Positions 48,501 through 57,816 of a DNA stretch of 64,000 nucleotides are shown in pieces. The stretch comes from Antedon mediterranea. Taxonomy: Eukaryota; Echinodermata; Crinoidea; Comatulida; Antedonidae. Below the pieces are notes generated by a model. That model searched no databases. It was not told where the DNA came from and saw only the letters and a list, made by a program, of their open reading frames with translations. How positions within the stretch are numbered: the first letter of the stretch is position 1; each line of letters opens with the position of its first letter. The position numbers and the translations under genes were made by a program. The DNA lies in assembly GCF_964355755.1 (NCBI RefSeq), contig NC_092673.1:3477001-3541000 (forward strand), given 5' to 3'.

Positions 48501-51500
48501 CTAATATCAACAAATCAGTCAATATTTGATCAAAGTATTTCATAGATTAGAAGCAAAATCTGGTTCCGCTTTTGTGAATGATATTAAGCTTTATCTGTAA
48601 TAATAACTCCCACCATTTGTACATTTCTCATCAGTAATTAAATATTACATCACTTCAATCAGACAGATTGCGGATGTATAATGTGATAAAAAATTAATTA
48701 GCCCTTCATATAATTAAACTGATATTGTGTAGAGTATTAGTAATTACCATCACAAGCGAAATAAACAAGATTCTCAGGGTTAAATACGACTAGTACAGGG
48801 TGATTATTTAAAAAGAGGTTAAAAGATGACGTTTAAGCGAACTAGATTAAAATACATACAGTTATAAGATTCTTGTAAAACATAGACATTTAAAAATATC
48901 AATGCTCTCCTACTGCATTCTGAAACAAAATTAATTATGTAGGTTTGGGAGAGCAGATCGTATTGTAAGTTATAAAAGAACTTTTGCTGGAATACCTAGT
49001 ACTGTATTTAATAAAAGAACACTAGTGGAGCTGTTTAATGGTTAACATGCTTGCCTTCTAATCCCAAGGTCAAGGTTCAATCCTGACCAACTGAAGTGCC
49101 ACTCCCTAAACCTCAAATGAGACTTTGTTTATAAGTATGATAAATTATACAAAATAGTTTATTGATCTTGTAAGTAGCGAGTCTGTGCTCGCTGTTGAAT
49201 GCGTATGAAATTTTTTTTAAATAATTAAAAAACATATTTCTTAAGAAGATTTGGCGTCAAAAGGTTATGGGTCTGAAAAAAAAACTTTGATTTGAAGCAC
49301 AAGCCAGCACAATTACATCAATATAACCATTGGAAAATTGAAGATTCTTAAGTTTGCTAAATCGATCAAACTCTATGTAAAACAATCTACACCAAGCTAC
49401 TTATCTGTGTGACACGAGTGTGAAAACAATTATTGTATTATCACAGATGAATGAATTTATGTGTATTTTAATACCTATATTGATTTTTCACCATGGCAGG
49501 GATTATCATCTCCAAAAGATTTCAAATTGAAAATATTTTAAAGATACTGTATTAAGACATTAATTTAAATTCAAAGCTCTGTTGTTCACATCAGAAAAAA
49601 ACAAATTGAAAATATAAATTTACAAGTCTAAAGCTCTTTTTAAATTCTACACAACTTTATATGACAAAAATGTGCCCATATATGGTGATTTCATATCATT
49701 ACCATATTTGGGTATATCACTACCATATTTGGGCACATCACAATTTTTTTGTTTGATAGTGTACACAGAGCTTTATAATATTATTATAAAATATATATAA
49801 TTTCAGAATTATTATTAATAATTCTGAAATTATTTTAGTAAAATATTCACCTGGTTACAACTTAATAAAGAAACCCAACAAAATGTCCCCTAAATAGGGA
49901 TTGGTCTTGTGCCAAAACATATTGCCCTTGTTTATTTCACGGTAAAGAGTCCCCTTAACAGAGGTGTCCCAAAACAGGGGTATTATGTAAAGTAAACTGG
50001 TCATATAATCATATCATGTAAGTAATGATGTTTATATCTAACAAAGTGGAAGTCTCAAACAAATGCTGCCAGACAGACACTATATACTGCCAATCATTAA
50101 CCCAAACCACCAGTAGTATTGGGTCATCTGAATGTAAAACAGTAACTGTGCCATTGCAATCTGACATTATTACAATTCCAATTAGTAACCAATTCAGTGC
50201 ACTTGAGATGGAAGAATCTTATCCAATCAAACAAACTTCTACAGTGATGAATATACCTGAAACAAAGCCTTCAAAATCTATGCCTTTGAGACCGTCATCA
50301 AATGATCAATCTGATGTTCAGCAGTGTACGCAGAATTGTGAAGATCCATCAACAGATGCAGTGACTAGCCGTCACAATGAAGCACCCCCGTCTCATCCTC
50401 AACCAGTAATTAAAACATCACATGGTGGTAGAAAACAAACTGTGCTCATAATCGGTGACTCTATTCCAAAACATTTAGTTGGGAGAAGAATGTCTAGTCG
50501 TATGAGAGTGATCAACTGCTGTATCCCAGGAAGCAAACTGGAAATGTGGATCAAATTAGCACCTGTGTTAATACAAGAGCAAAACCCATCAAGCGTTATT
50601 ATACATTGTGGAACAAACAACACAAATGACTGTATGCCGATGAAATGCATCAAACTCATTACTTTGTTATGTAACTGTATCAGGGACGCCGACACATCTA
50701 TCCATATTGCAATCTCTTCGTTAATTATGCATCAAAACGCAGGTAGATATGCTTGGGTCAAGGAATTCAATGCTAGGCTACATGACAAGTGCAGTACACT
50801 CAACTGGGCATTCATTGACAACTCAAACATCAGTCTACAACATCTTGCCAAGGATGGACTTCACTTGAATGGGTCTGGTATTAAACTTATCGCAATGAAC
50901 TATATTGCTTTTTTAAGAGATCTTGCATACAACATCCTGCAAACATAAAGCAATCTCAACAAACAAATAAAGGTGTAACAGTTGGTACATGTGCCGACTG
51001 TTTAAAGTACATAAAATCATGTGAATCACATATTTCATGTAAATGTTGCACATTAGATTTTCATGTAAACTGCGTAATGGTTAAACATAACTTTGACAAT
51101 TGGTGGTGTTCCGCCTGCTTTATTAAAAATACTGTATCTGAATTACCATTTCTTAATGATCCTATAAACAATGATCTGTATCTTGGTAAAGGGCTTAAAA
51201 TTACGCATCTAAATATTCAAAGCCTGCGAAACAAAGTTGATCAAATTAATGTACTTTTAGATAAAAATAACATTGACATACTATGTTTAACTGAAAGTTG
51301 GCTTGATAAGAATATTGATAACACAGAGCTCACTATAAATGGGTATAATATTTGTAGATTTGATAGGAAAAACAAAATAGGAGGTGGAATTTTGTGTTAT
51401 ATTAAAGAGTGTATTGTACATAAAATAATAACAAATAACATTGCTGACAATGTTGAAAGTCTATGGATAGAAATTAATTTACCACATACTAAGCCTTTTC

Positions 51501-54500
51501 TTGTTGGAACAGTTTACAGACCCCCGAGTGCCAATATAGATTACATAACAGACATTGATAGTTTATTCCAACATTATACATCTGAATATGATGAAGTAAT
51601 TGTACTAGGAGATTTCAACCTTGATATTTCCAAAAAGGTAAATCAAACTAAAATTAAGAATTTAGAAAATCATAGTAACTTAAAACAATTAATTAATGAG
51701 AGTACACGAATCACCGATTCAAGTAAAACAATATTAGATCTTATTTTTGTTTCAAATCTCAAGAAGTATTCTGAATCAGGAGTTTATAGTCTTGGAATAA
51801 GTGACCATTCATTAATTTACTTAATTCGCAAGTATAAAAAAATAAAAGGTCAACCAAAAACAACAAATTCTAGGTCTTTTAAAAAGTTTAATGAGAACGA
51901 TTTCATTGACTCTGTTAAAAAACAAGATTGGAGTTTAGTCATGGAATGTTCTGATGTAGATAAAGCTTGGGATATTTGGTCAAATTTATTTAATTATGCT
52001 TGCAATAAACATGCACCTCGTAGAATTAAGAGAGTAAAAACTTCAATGCCTGAATGGATTACTAAAGAATACCTAAAATTAACAAAAGATAGAGACTATT
52101 ATTTTAAGAAAGCTCATAAAACAAATGATGAGGCAGACTGGAATAAGGCAAAAAGTTTGAGGAATCAAGCAAATAAACTAAATAGATCACTTAAAAAGAA
52201 AATTTGTACAGATGCTATAACAGCAAATACCACAAATTCTAAAAAATTGTGGGAAACCATTAAAAAAATTATTCCTGATAAAAAACAAGCTATCTCCTCT
52301 GTTCGGGTTGGTAGTGGACTCTCAAATAATGATAAAGAAATAGCTAATAAATTTAATGATTATTTTTCTTCTATTGGTAATAATCTTGCTAAGAAACATA
52401 ATCTACCTTGTAATACTAACACTAACCCTACTAACATTATTTTAAACAATTTTGATTTTCACATTGTAACTCCTGATTGTGTATTTGATATAATCAATAG
52501 CTTTTCAAATAACAAAGCTTCAGGCTTGGATGGTTTTGATGTTAAGCTCTTAAAATTAGCTGGTCCCATTGTATGTCACTCACTTAATTACATAATAAAC
52601 TTGTCGTTTATTACAGCAACATTTCCTTGTAAATGGAAAACTGCTAAAGTTACCCCAGTGTTCAAAGGAGGAGATACATCTGATGTTGGAAATTACAGAC
52701 CAATTTCAGTATTGCCTATAGTTTCAAAGATAATTGAAAGAATAGTACACAATAAACTTTATTACTACTTGTCGGAAAATAATATTTTAAACCCTTGTCA
52801 ATCTGGTTTTAGACGTAACCATTCAACTAATACAACACTCATTGATTTTTCTGACTACATTCTAAAAAATATAAATGAAGGTAATGTTACAGCTGCTATT
52901 TTTTTAGATTTGCAAAAGGCTTTTGACACAATAAATCATAATCTGCTTTTTAGTAAATTAAAACAATACGGTGTGCATGGTAATGCCTTAAATTGGTTTA
53001 TATCATACTTATCAGGAAGATCACAAGTTGTAAATATCAAATCATCTTTGTCATTTTCTAAACCTATTACTGTTGGTATACCACAAGGGTCAATTCTTGG
53101 GCCATTGCTTTTTATAATTTATGTTAATTCTTTACCAGATGTGATAAATAATAAATGTATCATGTATGCAGATGATACAACAATATTATGTTCCTCATCT
53201 GATCCAGTTCTTCTACAGAACATGATTAATCAAAATGTTAGTAAGTTCACTACCTGGTTTGATAACAATTTACTAACCCTCAATATAAAGAAAACAAAAT
53301 TTATGTTATTTGGAACTAGAATATCACTTAGTAAATTCAATAATATTTCTGTTTCTATTAATGGCAATGATGTCGAAAGAGTTGACAATTTTAAATATCT
53401 TGGACTTACATTTGATTCATTTATGTCATGGAAACAGCATGTTGAACAAGTAGCTTCTAGAGTATCACAACGTATCGGTATTATTCGTAGATTAAGATAT
53501 TATATTCCAAATTTTGCTTTAAGACTACTTGCTAATGCAATAGTATTACCCTGTTTTGATTACTGTAGTAATGTTTGGTCAAATTGTAACTTAGAACTTG
53601 TTAATCGTCTTCAAGTACTTCAAAATAGAGTAGCTAGAATCATTCTTTATGCTGATATGTACACCCCTATAACAGAATTGATGTCCTCACTAAAATGGAA
53701 GAGTGTCCATGACAGATGGGAAAATGATTTATTAATTACGTTATTTAAATGCATACAGGGTTTAGCACCATCTTATTTAGCAAATCTATTCAAATTTATG
53801 GACACTTTTCACACAAAAAATACAAGAAGTCAATCAACTAAAACTCTAAATGTTCCAGCATGGAACAATATTTATGGAAAGAGAATGTTTAATCATAGAG
53901 CATCAACCTTATGGAATAATCTTCCTGTACATATCCGTAAAAATTATGAGACATTTAGTCAAGTTGAATTTAAACATCTTGTATAACTTCTATTGTACAT
54001 AGTTTTAATATTGCTTTTACTTTTATTTTTCTTGTATTTTTTTCCAAATCTGGACCTCTTGGGAGACCAGTACTTGTGTATTGAAAGAGCTATTCCAGAA
54101 TAAAGAAAGATTTGTATTGTATTGTATGTATTGTAATACTGCAATCTATCCTGTACATAGAAAAGCTATATATTATATGTATAAATATAAATAAATAAAT
54201 AAAATAACAGCAGAAAACTTGGTTACTTCAGAGCTAACTTTTCTGGCTGTTTACTTATCGTTTTGATTTAGCTTTTCGTTTTTTTTTTGTATCTCCATTG
54301 AGATCCAGCCACTGATACCCACAGCATTGTCATTTTTTCAGTAATTTGCCTTTGGATTTAGATAGAAGCTAAGAAATGCTAAATTTGGGAAACATCTGAG
54401 AGAAAGGTGTATGAATATTAATTAAACACTGATTAACAACAACCTTACCTTTGATATAGTACAGGGGAATTAGAAGCCTGACTACCACTTCTAGCAGAAT

Positions 54501-57500
54501 TCTGAGATGAACCTCTAAGACCTTTTGCAGATCTTCTTCCATTTGTGTTAAGTCTTCCAGGTAGTTGCTGATGGCCATGCATAGGACGCCTTCTATGTTC
54601 TGTTGTGCCATTTAGTTGGTTCCTTGTTGTAAATTGTGTATCGTTGGAAGAAGACAAAGAATGAGGTTGAATGTGACTGCCATTCATTGGAAATGATGCC
54701 AGGCCATTAACTGGTGTTCCTGCTGTTGGAGACCGAGATCGAATGTGACTGCCATTCATTGAAAATGATGCCAATCCATTAACTGGTGTTCCTGCTGTTG
54801 AAGACTGAGATTGAATGCGACTGCCATTTATTGGAAATGATGCCAAGCCATTAACTGGTGTTCCTGCTGTTGGAGACGACTGCATTGTCATGGATCCTAC
54901 TGGTGTGTTTCTTAATGATGTATGGAGAGTGTGTAGATCATTCTCTGCTTGCTCAGCACGGTTAAGAACACTGTCCATAAAGTCTTTCAGTTTCTCTTTC
55001 GCCGTTGCCTGTTGTTCAGATGTTTTTTCTAAGAACTCGTTCAATTCTTTTAGATTCCTATCAATCAATAAATCAATATGTAGTAAGTTATGAAATTTTA
55101 ATCAATACAGGTCTGTTTTTTATCCAGTAGCAAATCTAAATAGCAAAATGACCAATAAAACTACACAAGCAAGCAATTTTGGTAATTAACTAAATTCTAA
55201 TAAAAGGTAAAATTCACAAAGATTGGTATACTGTATCAAGCCTCAAGTGCTTTTCCTAGATACACTATTTTTTTGGTAAACAATTGCAATCAGCAAACAC
55301 TAATTTGTTTTGAAATTTTCAACTATTGTAGCAATTATGAAAAATCTTGTTTGTAAAGGTCAATTTACACAGAGTGTAAGCGGAAAGCCACATAGGTTGT
55401 CCCGCGTATAATATGTATCTACCCTGATCAGAAACCGTCAGTCCACTCCGCGTTGTGTGTATATGGTCATAAGGAATAACATAGATCCAAAATTGTTATT
55501 ACCGTTATCGCTCATCTGCGTAAATTGGCCTTTAGCATAAATTTCGAGCCCTGTCAATATGGTATCATGAATAAATGGATTTGTTGTGTGTGTATTAAGT
55601 AAACATGTAAATAACTGTACTATTGATAAATGCATAATACAACAGTATAAGTCCTGAAGGTCTGAATTACAACACTAACAACTGCAGTCTTTCCCAACAA
55701 AACTTCTCAATTTCATGGAATGTTTTTGTTTTTGGCTGATGTACTGTACTGTACTGTAGATATAATACGTGTATTGATGCAATTGCAATACATATTAAAA
55801 AGCATAGAGGATATTTACAAAATAATCATAGTTTGTAGATAATGATAATCCATAGGTTTGTATACAACACATAGTACTATTAATATTCTTGCTTGATATT
55901 GGGTCATTGATAATAAGTGTATATGACGACCTATCATTTATATGTCAAATATTTGCTTTTCACTTCAATTGACAGTTTGAAGGCAAACAACATAGTGAAA
56001 GAAAATATTATTATAATAAATGTAAAATAAAATGATTTACATTACATACATATTTAAACTATTTATCCCATAAGAATCAAAAGGGCTAATTTTAGTTGAT
56101 TAATGATTATGAGTACGGTATAAAGCTGTACACTATCAAACTAGTTAGAGTGTGATGTGCCCAAATATAGTAGTGATAAACCCAAATATGGTAGTGATAT
56201 GACATTATCATGTCCATATATGGGCACATCACATTTGTTTGTCATATAAAGTTTGATAGTGTAGACAGAGCATTAAAGTCATATAGAAAAGCTATAAAGG
56301 AATAAAAACAAACAATTTTAAAAGCATTTTTAAAAATATGCAATGACCTCCACCTCCTTTCAATTTACCGATGACCTGATCTATTATTCCATACATGAAA
56401 GAAAGCCAAGTTAAATGAGATATTAATGACAAACATTTTTTCTGTAAATAATGCAAACAAACAAAGTGTCAGAATATGTTTATCAGATCCCAGCATCATC
56501 TCGGATGCAATGTACAACGGTTCATTGAGCAATGTGGAATTGTAATTGAAACTAATACCAACACCGCACAGTCGCAAATAATCCAGTTTGCTAAGTACAT
56601 GTGCGTAACATAATATCTGAAGCAATAACCATCAGGCACTAACAATGCGCCTGGGCTAAGCATACATGCCCGGAGGAAGAATATGGTGTGGACGTACTTT
56701 ACACTATTTAGCTTCCAATGCTGATTACAGTTACATTTTAATGGGCTGAATATTAAATATGAAAACCAATATAAACAGTATGCTTTAATATGACATTACA
56801 TCAACTTTATGTTACTGCCCATATATAAAGCTCTGTCTACACTATCAAACTTTATATGAAAGAAAAAAGTGATGTGCCCAAATACATGGGCATGATGATG
56901 TCATATCACTACGATTTTGCGCATAACACTTTTTTTATCAAATTAGTTTGATAGTGTAGACAGAGGTTCATAAACCTACCTATCCTTTTCTTGTATCAGT
57001 CTTTTTTTATCTTCAATCTCTGTTTTCAAGTGTGACACTTTCTCCTTCGTTGCCTCCAGCTCGTTACCTAACGTTACAGAATTCTCATTCAATTTTAACT
57101 TCTCCATAGTTAAGTTAGTCAGCTCTCCTTTTGAGCTTTTTAATTCTTCTTCTTTCACTTCCAGTTCATCTTGAACCTTTCGTAAGGCAGCACTTAGTAT
57201 CAAAGAGTCTTTTTCATCTACACTCTGATGTTTTCTCAGAGGAAACCTTGTGGCAGAAAAAGATGCGTCTTTATTGAAGCTTTCAGCTATCCGACCATTT
57301 ATTACACTGCCCTTAACTGGAGAGTTTTCATCATCTGGTGTGAAAGACCTTCTGGAATTACGAGAAGTCACAGTGTAGACGTCAGGTGGGTTGTGTTGTG
57401 GATATTCCCCGATGTCATATTGATGGATGCCAATGGATTGTTTGTGAAGGTTAGTATAACGTGATCTTCTGCTGTTAAGACTTTGAGCTATTAATAACTG

Positions 57501-57794
57501 CTGCTTAAGTTCCTCAGCAACATTTGACAACTTTTGCAATAAGTTGGGAACATATGTTTCTGATTTGTTCAATAAAGGAGAAGAATATTGCATAGGCTGT
57601 GTTACAGTTTTATTAAATTTAGAATCTGGCAGTGTCCACTTTCCAGATATTCCGGTTCCCAATGGCGAAGAGGAATCAATGAAATCACTAAACGTGTGGT
57701 CCTTTGTTAAATGTTCACGTAGAGTAAGAAGGTTTTGGAATTCTTTAAAGCCACCACATTTTGGGCAATGATATGGAAGACTTGTTGTTGCCAT
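42207..57794 (-). CDS. FBXO41: FBXO41 orthologue: zinc finger, coiled coil, F-box and LRR-like C terminus
   Basis: F-box proteins recruit substrates to SCF (SKP1-CUL1) ubiquitin ligases. Eleven exons, 57794-56980, 55057-54449, 46496-45706, 45372-45209, 44560-44454, 44100-44002, 43887-43738, 43444-43326, 43153-42995, 42695-42580 and 42266-42207, keep phase and encode 1062 aa (human about 875). Domains in order: an N-terminal C2H2-like finger (C10-x2-C13, H28, H33); a coiled coil spanning exons 1-2 (about 200-330); a low-complexity linker; an F-box at about 739-793 (IALFCVFSYLETEELL); and an LRR-like region to the end (SLWLASCHCRFLE, DPVGHEVIWALGAGC, CVQMIGRCWP, TATPVTPKAI). The last part matches human FBXO41 closely; the first also matches ZNF365. 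The ATG is preceded by an acceptor at 57817-57818, so an upstream non-coding exon exists. The intron 54448-46497 carries a LINE in opposite orientation. Confidence 0.95.
42361..42553 (-). mobile_element. tRNA-derived SINE body fragment in the last FBXO41 intron
   Basis: Contains CTCTTCAATCAAAGACGGGT and GGACCTACGGTTTATAGTCC; lies between the last two FBXO41 exons. Confidence 0.75.
44121..44250. mobile_element. One-ended relative of the pogo-like MITE
   Basis: Starts TACAGTCAACTTTCCCAATA and shares the ACTCTCTGAAAAC and GGCCAGCCC segments with the copy at 1612. The right terminal repeat is missing. Confidence 0.65.
44625..44803 (-). mobile_element. MITE family A, copy 15
   Basis: Complete copy ending about 65 bp upstream of the FBXO41 exon 44560-44454 on the transcribed strand. 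Confidence 0.9.
45564..45680 (+). mobile_element. MITE family A, copy 16 (shortened)
   Basis: Begins 25 nt inside the intron after the FBXO41 exon ending at 45706. The centre is deleted. Confidence 0.88.
47349..47425 (-). repeat. SINE 3' end with (TTA)n tail
   Basis: Minus strand reads AATGCGCCTTGAGCACTCTT, GAGTGGTATGTGCGCTATAA and then (TTATTATT)n, a typical SINE 3' terminus; the body is missing. Confidence 0.55.
49025..49140 (+). repeat. tRNA-like sequence with short tail, probable SINE
   Basis: TGGAGCTGTTTAATGGTTAA and GGTCAAGGTTCAATCCTGAC resemble boxes A and B; an AT-rich tail follows. Short and diverged. Confidence 0.45.
49628..49775 (-). mobile_element. MITE family A, copy 17
   Basis: Complete but diverged copy, about 250 bp upstream of the LINE ORF1 start. 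Confidence 0.82.
50025..50948 (+). CDS. LINE ORF1: SGNH/GDSL-type esterase
   Basis: 307 aa. The N-terminal ~125 residues are low complexity, Ser/Thr-rich, with scattered Cys. From about 138 an SGNH-hydrolase fold is recognisable: nucleophile block VLIIGDS (Ser about 146), a GTNN block at about 196-199 (HCGTNNTND), and the C-terminal DGLHLNG block with the catalytic Asp/His at about 277-280. All catalytic positions are present, so the enzyme is probably active as an acyl or acetyl esterase. Its role in retrotransposition is not established. The frame ends at 50948, overlapping the open part of the ORF2 frame by 64 nt. Confidence 0.88.
   Translation: MMFISNKVEVSNKCCQTDTIYCQSLTQTTSSIGSSECKTVTVPLQSDIITIPISNQFSALEMEESYPIKQTSTVMNIPETKPSKSMPLRPSSNDQSDVQQCTQNCEDPSTDAVTSRHNEAPPSHPQPVIKTSHGGRKQTVLIIGDSIPKHLVGRRMSSRMRVINCCIPGSKLEMWIKLAPVLIQEQNPSSVIIHCGTNNTNDCMPMKCIKLITLLCNCIRDADTSIHIAISSLIMHQNAGRYAWVKEFNARLHDKCSTLNWAFIDNSNISLQHLAKDGLHLNGSGIKLIAMNYIAFLRDLAYNILQT
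50885..53986 (+). CDS. LINE ORF2: PHD finger, AP-like endonuclease and reverse transcriptase
   Basis: The frame is open from 50885; the first ATG is only at 51077. A C4HC3 PHD finger straddles that ATG (CADC, CKCC, FHVNC, CSAC; spacing C-x2-C-x12-C-x2-C-x4-H-x2-C-x12-C-x2-C), so the ATG cannot be the natural start. From the ATG there are 969 aa: an exonuclease/endonuclease/phosphatase domain (LNIQSLRNK, LTESWL, GTVYRPP, VLGDFNLD, SDHSLIY) and an RT domain (YRPISVLP, QSGFRRNHST, FLDLQKAFDTINH, GIPQGSILGP, and the catalytic YADD at about residue 696). The thumb and C-terminal region run to 53986. No stop or frameshift breaks it. Without an upstream ATG, synthesis is inferred to use frameshifting from ORF1, reinitiation or a non-AUG start. 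Confidence 0.9.
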   Translation, partial: TYRNELYCFFKRSCIQHPANIKQSQQTNKGVTVGTCADCLKYIKSCESHISCKCCTLDFHVNCVMVKHNFDNWWCSACFIKNTVSELPFLNDPINNDLYLGKGLKITHLNIQSLRNKVDQINVLLDKNNIDILCLTESWLDKNIDNTELTINGYNICRFDRKNKIGGGILCYIKECIVHKIITNNIADNVESLWIEINLPHTKPFLVGTVYRPPSANIDYITDIDSLFQHYTSEYDEVIVLGDFNLDISKKVNQTKIKNLENHSNLKQLINESTRITDSSKTILDLIFVSNLKKYSESGVYSLGISDHSLIYLIRKYKKIKGQPKTTNSRSFKKFNENDFIDSVKKQDWSLVMECSDVDKAWDIWSNLFNYACNKHAPRRIKRVKTSMPEWITKEYLKLTKDRDYYFKKAHKTNDEADWNKAKSLRNQANKLNRSLKKKICTDAITANTTNSKKLWETIKKIIPDKKQAISSVRVGSGLSNNDKEIANKFNDYFSSIGNNLAKKHNLPCNTNTNPTNIILNNFDFHIVTPDCVFDIINSFSNNKASGLDGFDVKLLKLAGPIVCHSLNYIINLSFITATFPCKWKTAKVTPVFKGGDTSDVGNYRPISVLPIVSKIIERIVHNKLYYYLSENNILNPCQSGFRRNHSTNTTLIDFSDYILKNINEGNVTAAIFLDLQKAFDTINHNLLFSKLKQYGVHGNALNWFISYLSGRSQVVNIKSSLSFSKPITVGIPQGSILGPLLFIIYVNSLPDVINNKCIMYADDTTILCSSSDPVLLQNMINQNVSKFTTWFDNNLLTLNIKKTKFMLFGTRISLSKFNNISVSINGNDVERVDNFKYLGLTFDSFMSWKQHVEQVASRVSQRIGIIRRLRYYIPNFALRLLANAIVLPCFDYCSNVWSNCNLELVNRLQVLQNRVARIILYADMYTPITELMSSLKWKSVHDRWENDLLITLFKCIQGLAPSYLANLFKFMDTFHTKNTRSQSTKTLNVPAWNNIYGKRMFNHRASTLWNNLPVHIRKNYETFSQVEFKHLV
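50909..50915 (+). promoter_or_regulatory. Putative -1 ribosomal frameshift heptamer (U UUU UUA)
   Basis: In ORF1 phase the codons GCT TTT TTA contain T TTT TTA, which fits X XXY YYZ. The ORF2 frame is -1 relative to ORF1 and is open from 50885, so slippage here leads without a stop into the PHD finger. A weak 5-bp stem (TTGCA/TGCAA, 10-nt loop) starts 8 nt after the heptamer. The heptamer and phase are seen directly; function is inferred. Confidence 0.5.
54655..54885 (-). repeat. FBXO41: Coding tandem repeat in FBXO41 exon 2
   Basis: Three tandem copies of a ~72-bp unit encode the peptide core TAGTPVNGLASF followed by NGS(H/R)I and a Ser-rich spacer, at about residues 330-400 of the FBXO41 protein. 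The copies differ by a few substitutions and stay in frame. It lies in the linker between coiled coil and F-box, which is poorly conserved in the family. Confidence 0.85.
55353..55535. mobile_element. MITE with CAATTTACACAG ends, uninterrupted copy
   Basis: Ends TTGTAAAGGTCAATTTACAC and GCGTAAATTGGCCTTTA, about 183 bp, in the FBXO41 intron 1. Confidence 0.8.
56119..56275 (+). mobile_element. MITE family A, copy 18
   Basis: Complete copy in the FBXO41 intron between exons 1 and 2. Confidence 0.9.
56825..56972 (-). mobile_element. MITE family A, copy 19, adjacent to FBXO41 exon 1 donor
   Basis: Complete copy whose end lies 7 nt from the donor GT at 56979-56978 of FBXO41 exon 1. Confidence 0.9.
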
Positions 57795-57816
57795 GGTAAA
57801 CCCAAATTAATCATAT

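Larger units (their letters stand above)
46497..50024. other. FBXO41 intron 2, part left of the LINE
   Basis: No exon supported. Contains a SINE 3' end (47.35 kb), a tRNA-like SINE (49.0 kb) and a family A MITE (49.6 kb). Confidence 0.65.
50025..54135 (+). mobile_element. CR1/L2-group non-LTR retrotransposon (LINE) with esterase, PHD, endonuclease and RT
   Basis: Two long intact frames encode the proteins of a CR1-like LINE. The 3' end is a short run of TTGTA/ATTGT repeats near 54110-54135 rather than a poly(A) tail, as is common in this group, and follows an AATAAAG at about 54100. The 5' limit is unclear: no poly-purine or promoter-like 5' UTR was recognised before the ORF1 ATG, so the copy may be 5'-truncated within ORF1. 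Frames without stops or frameshifts imply a recent insertion. It lies in an FBXO41 intron in antisense orientation. Esterase and PHD domains are known from CR1-like elements. Confidence 0.9.

Noticed and set aside
51077-51079. ATG at 51077 as the true start of LINE ORF2
   Set aside because: It lies inside the PHD finger, whose first ligands are encoded upstream in the same frame.
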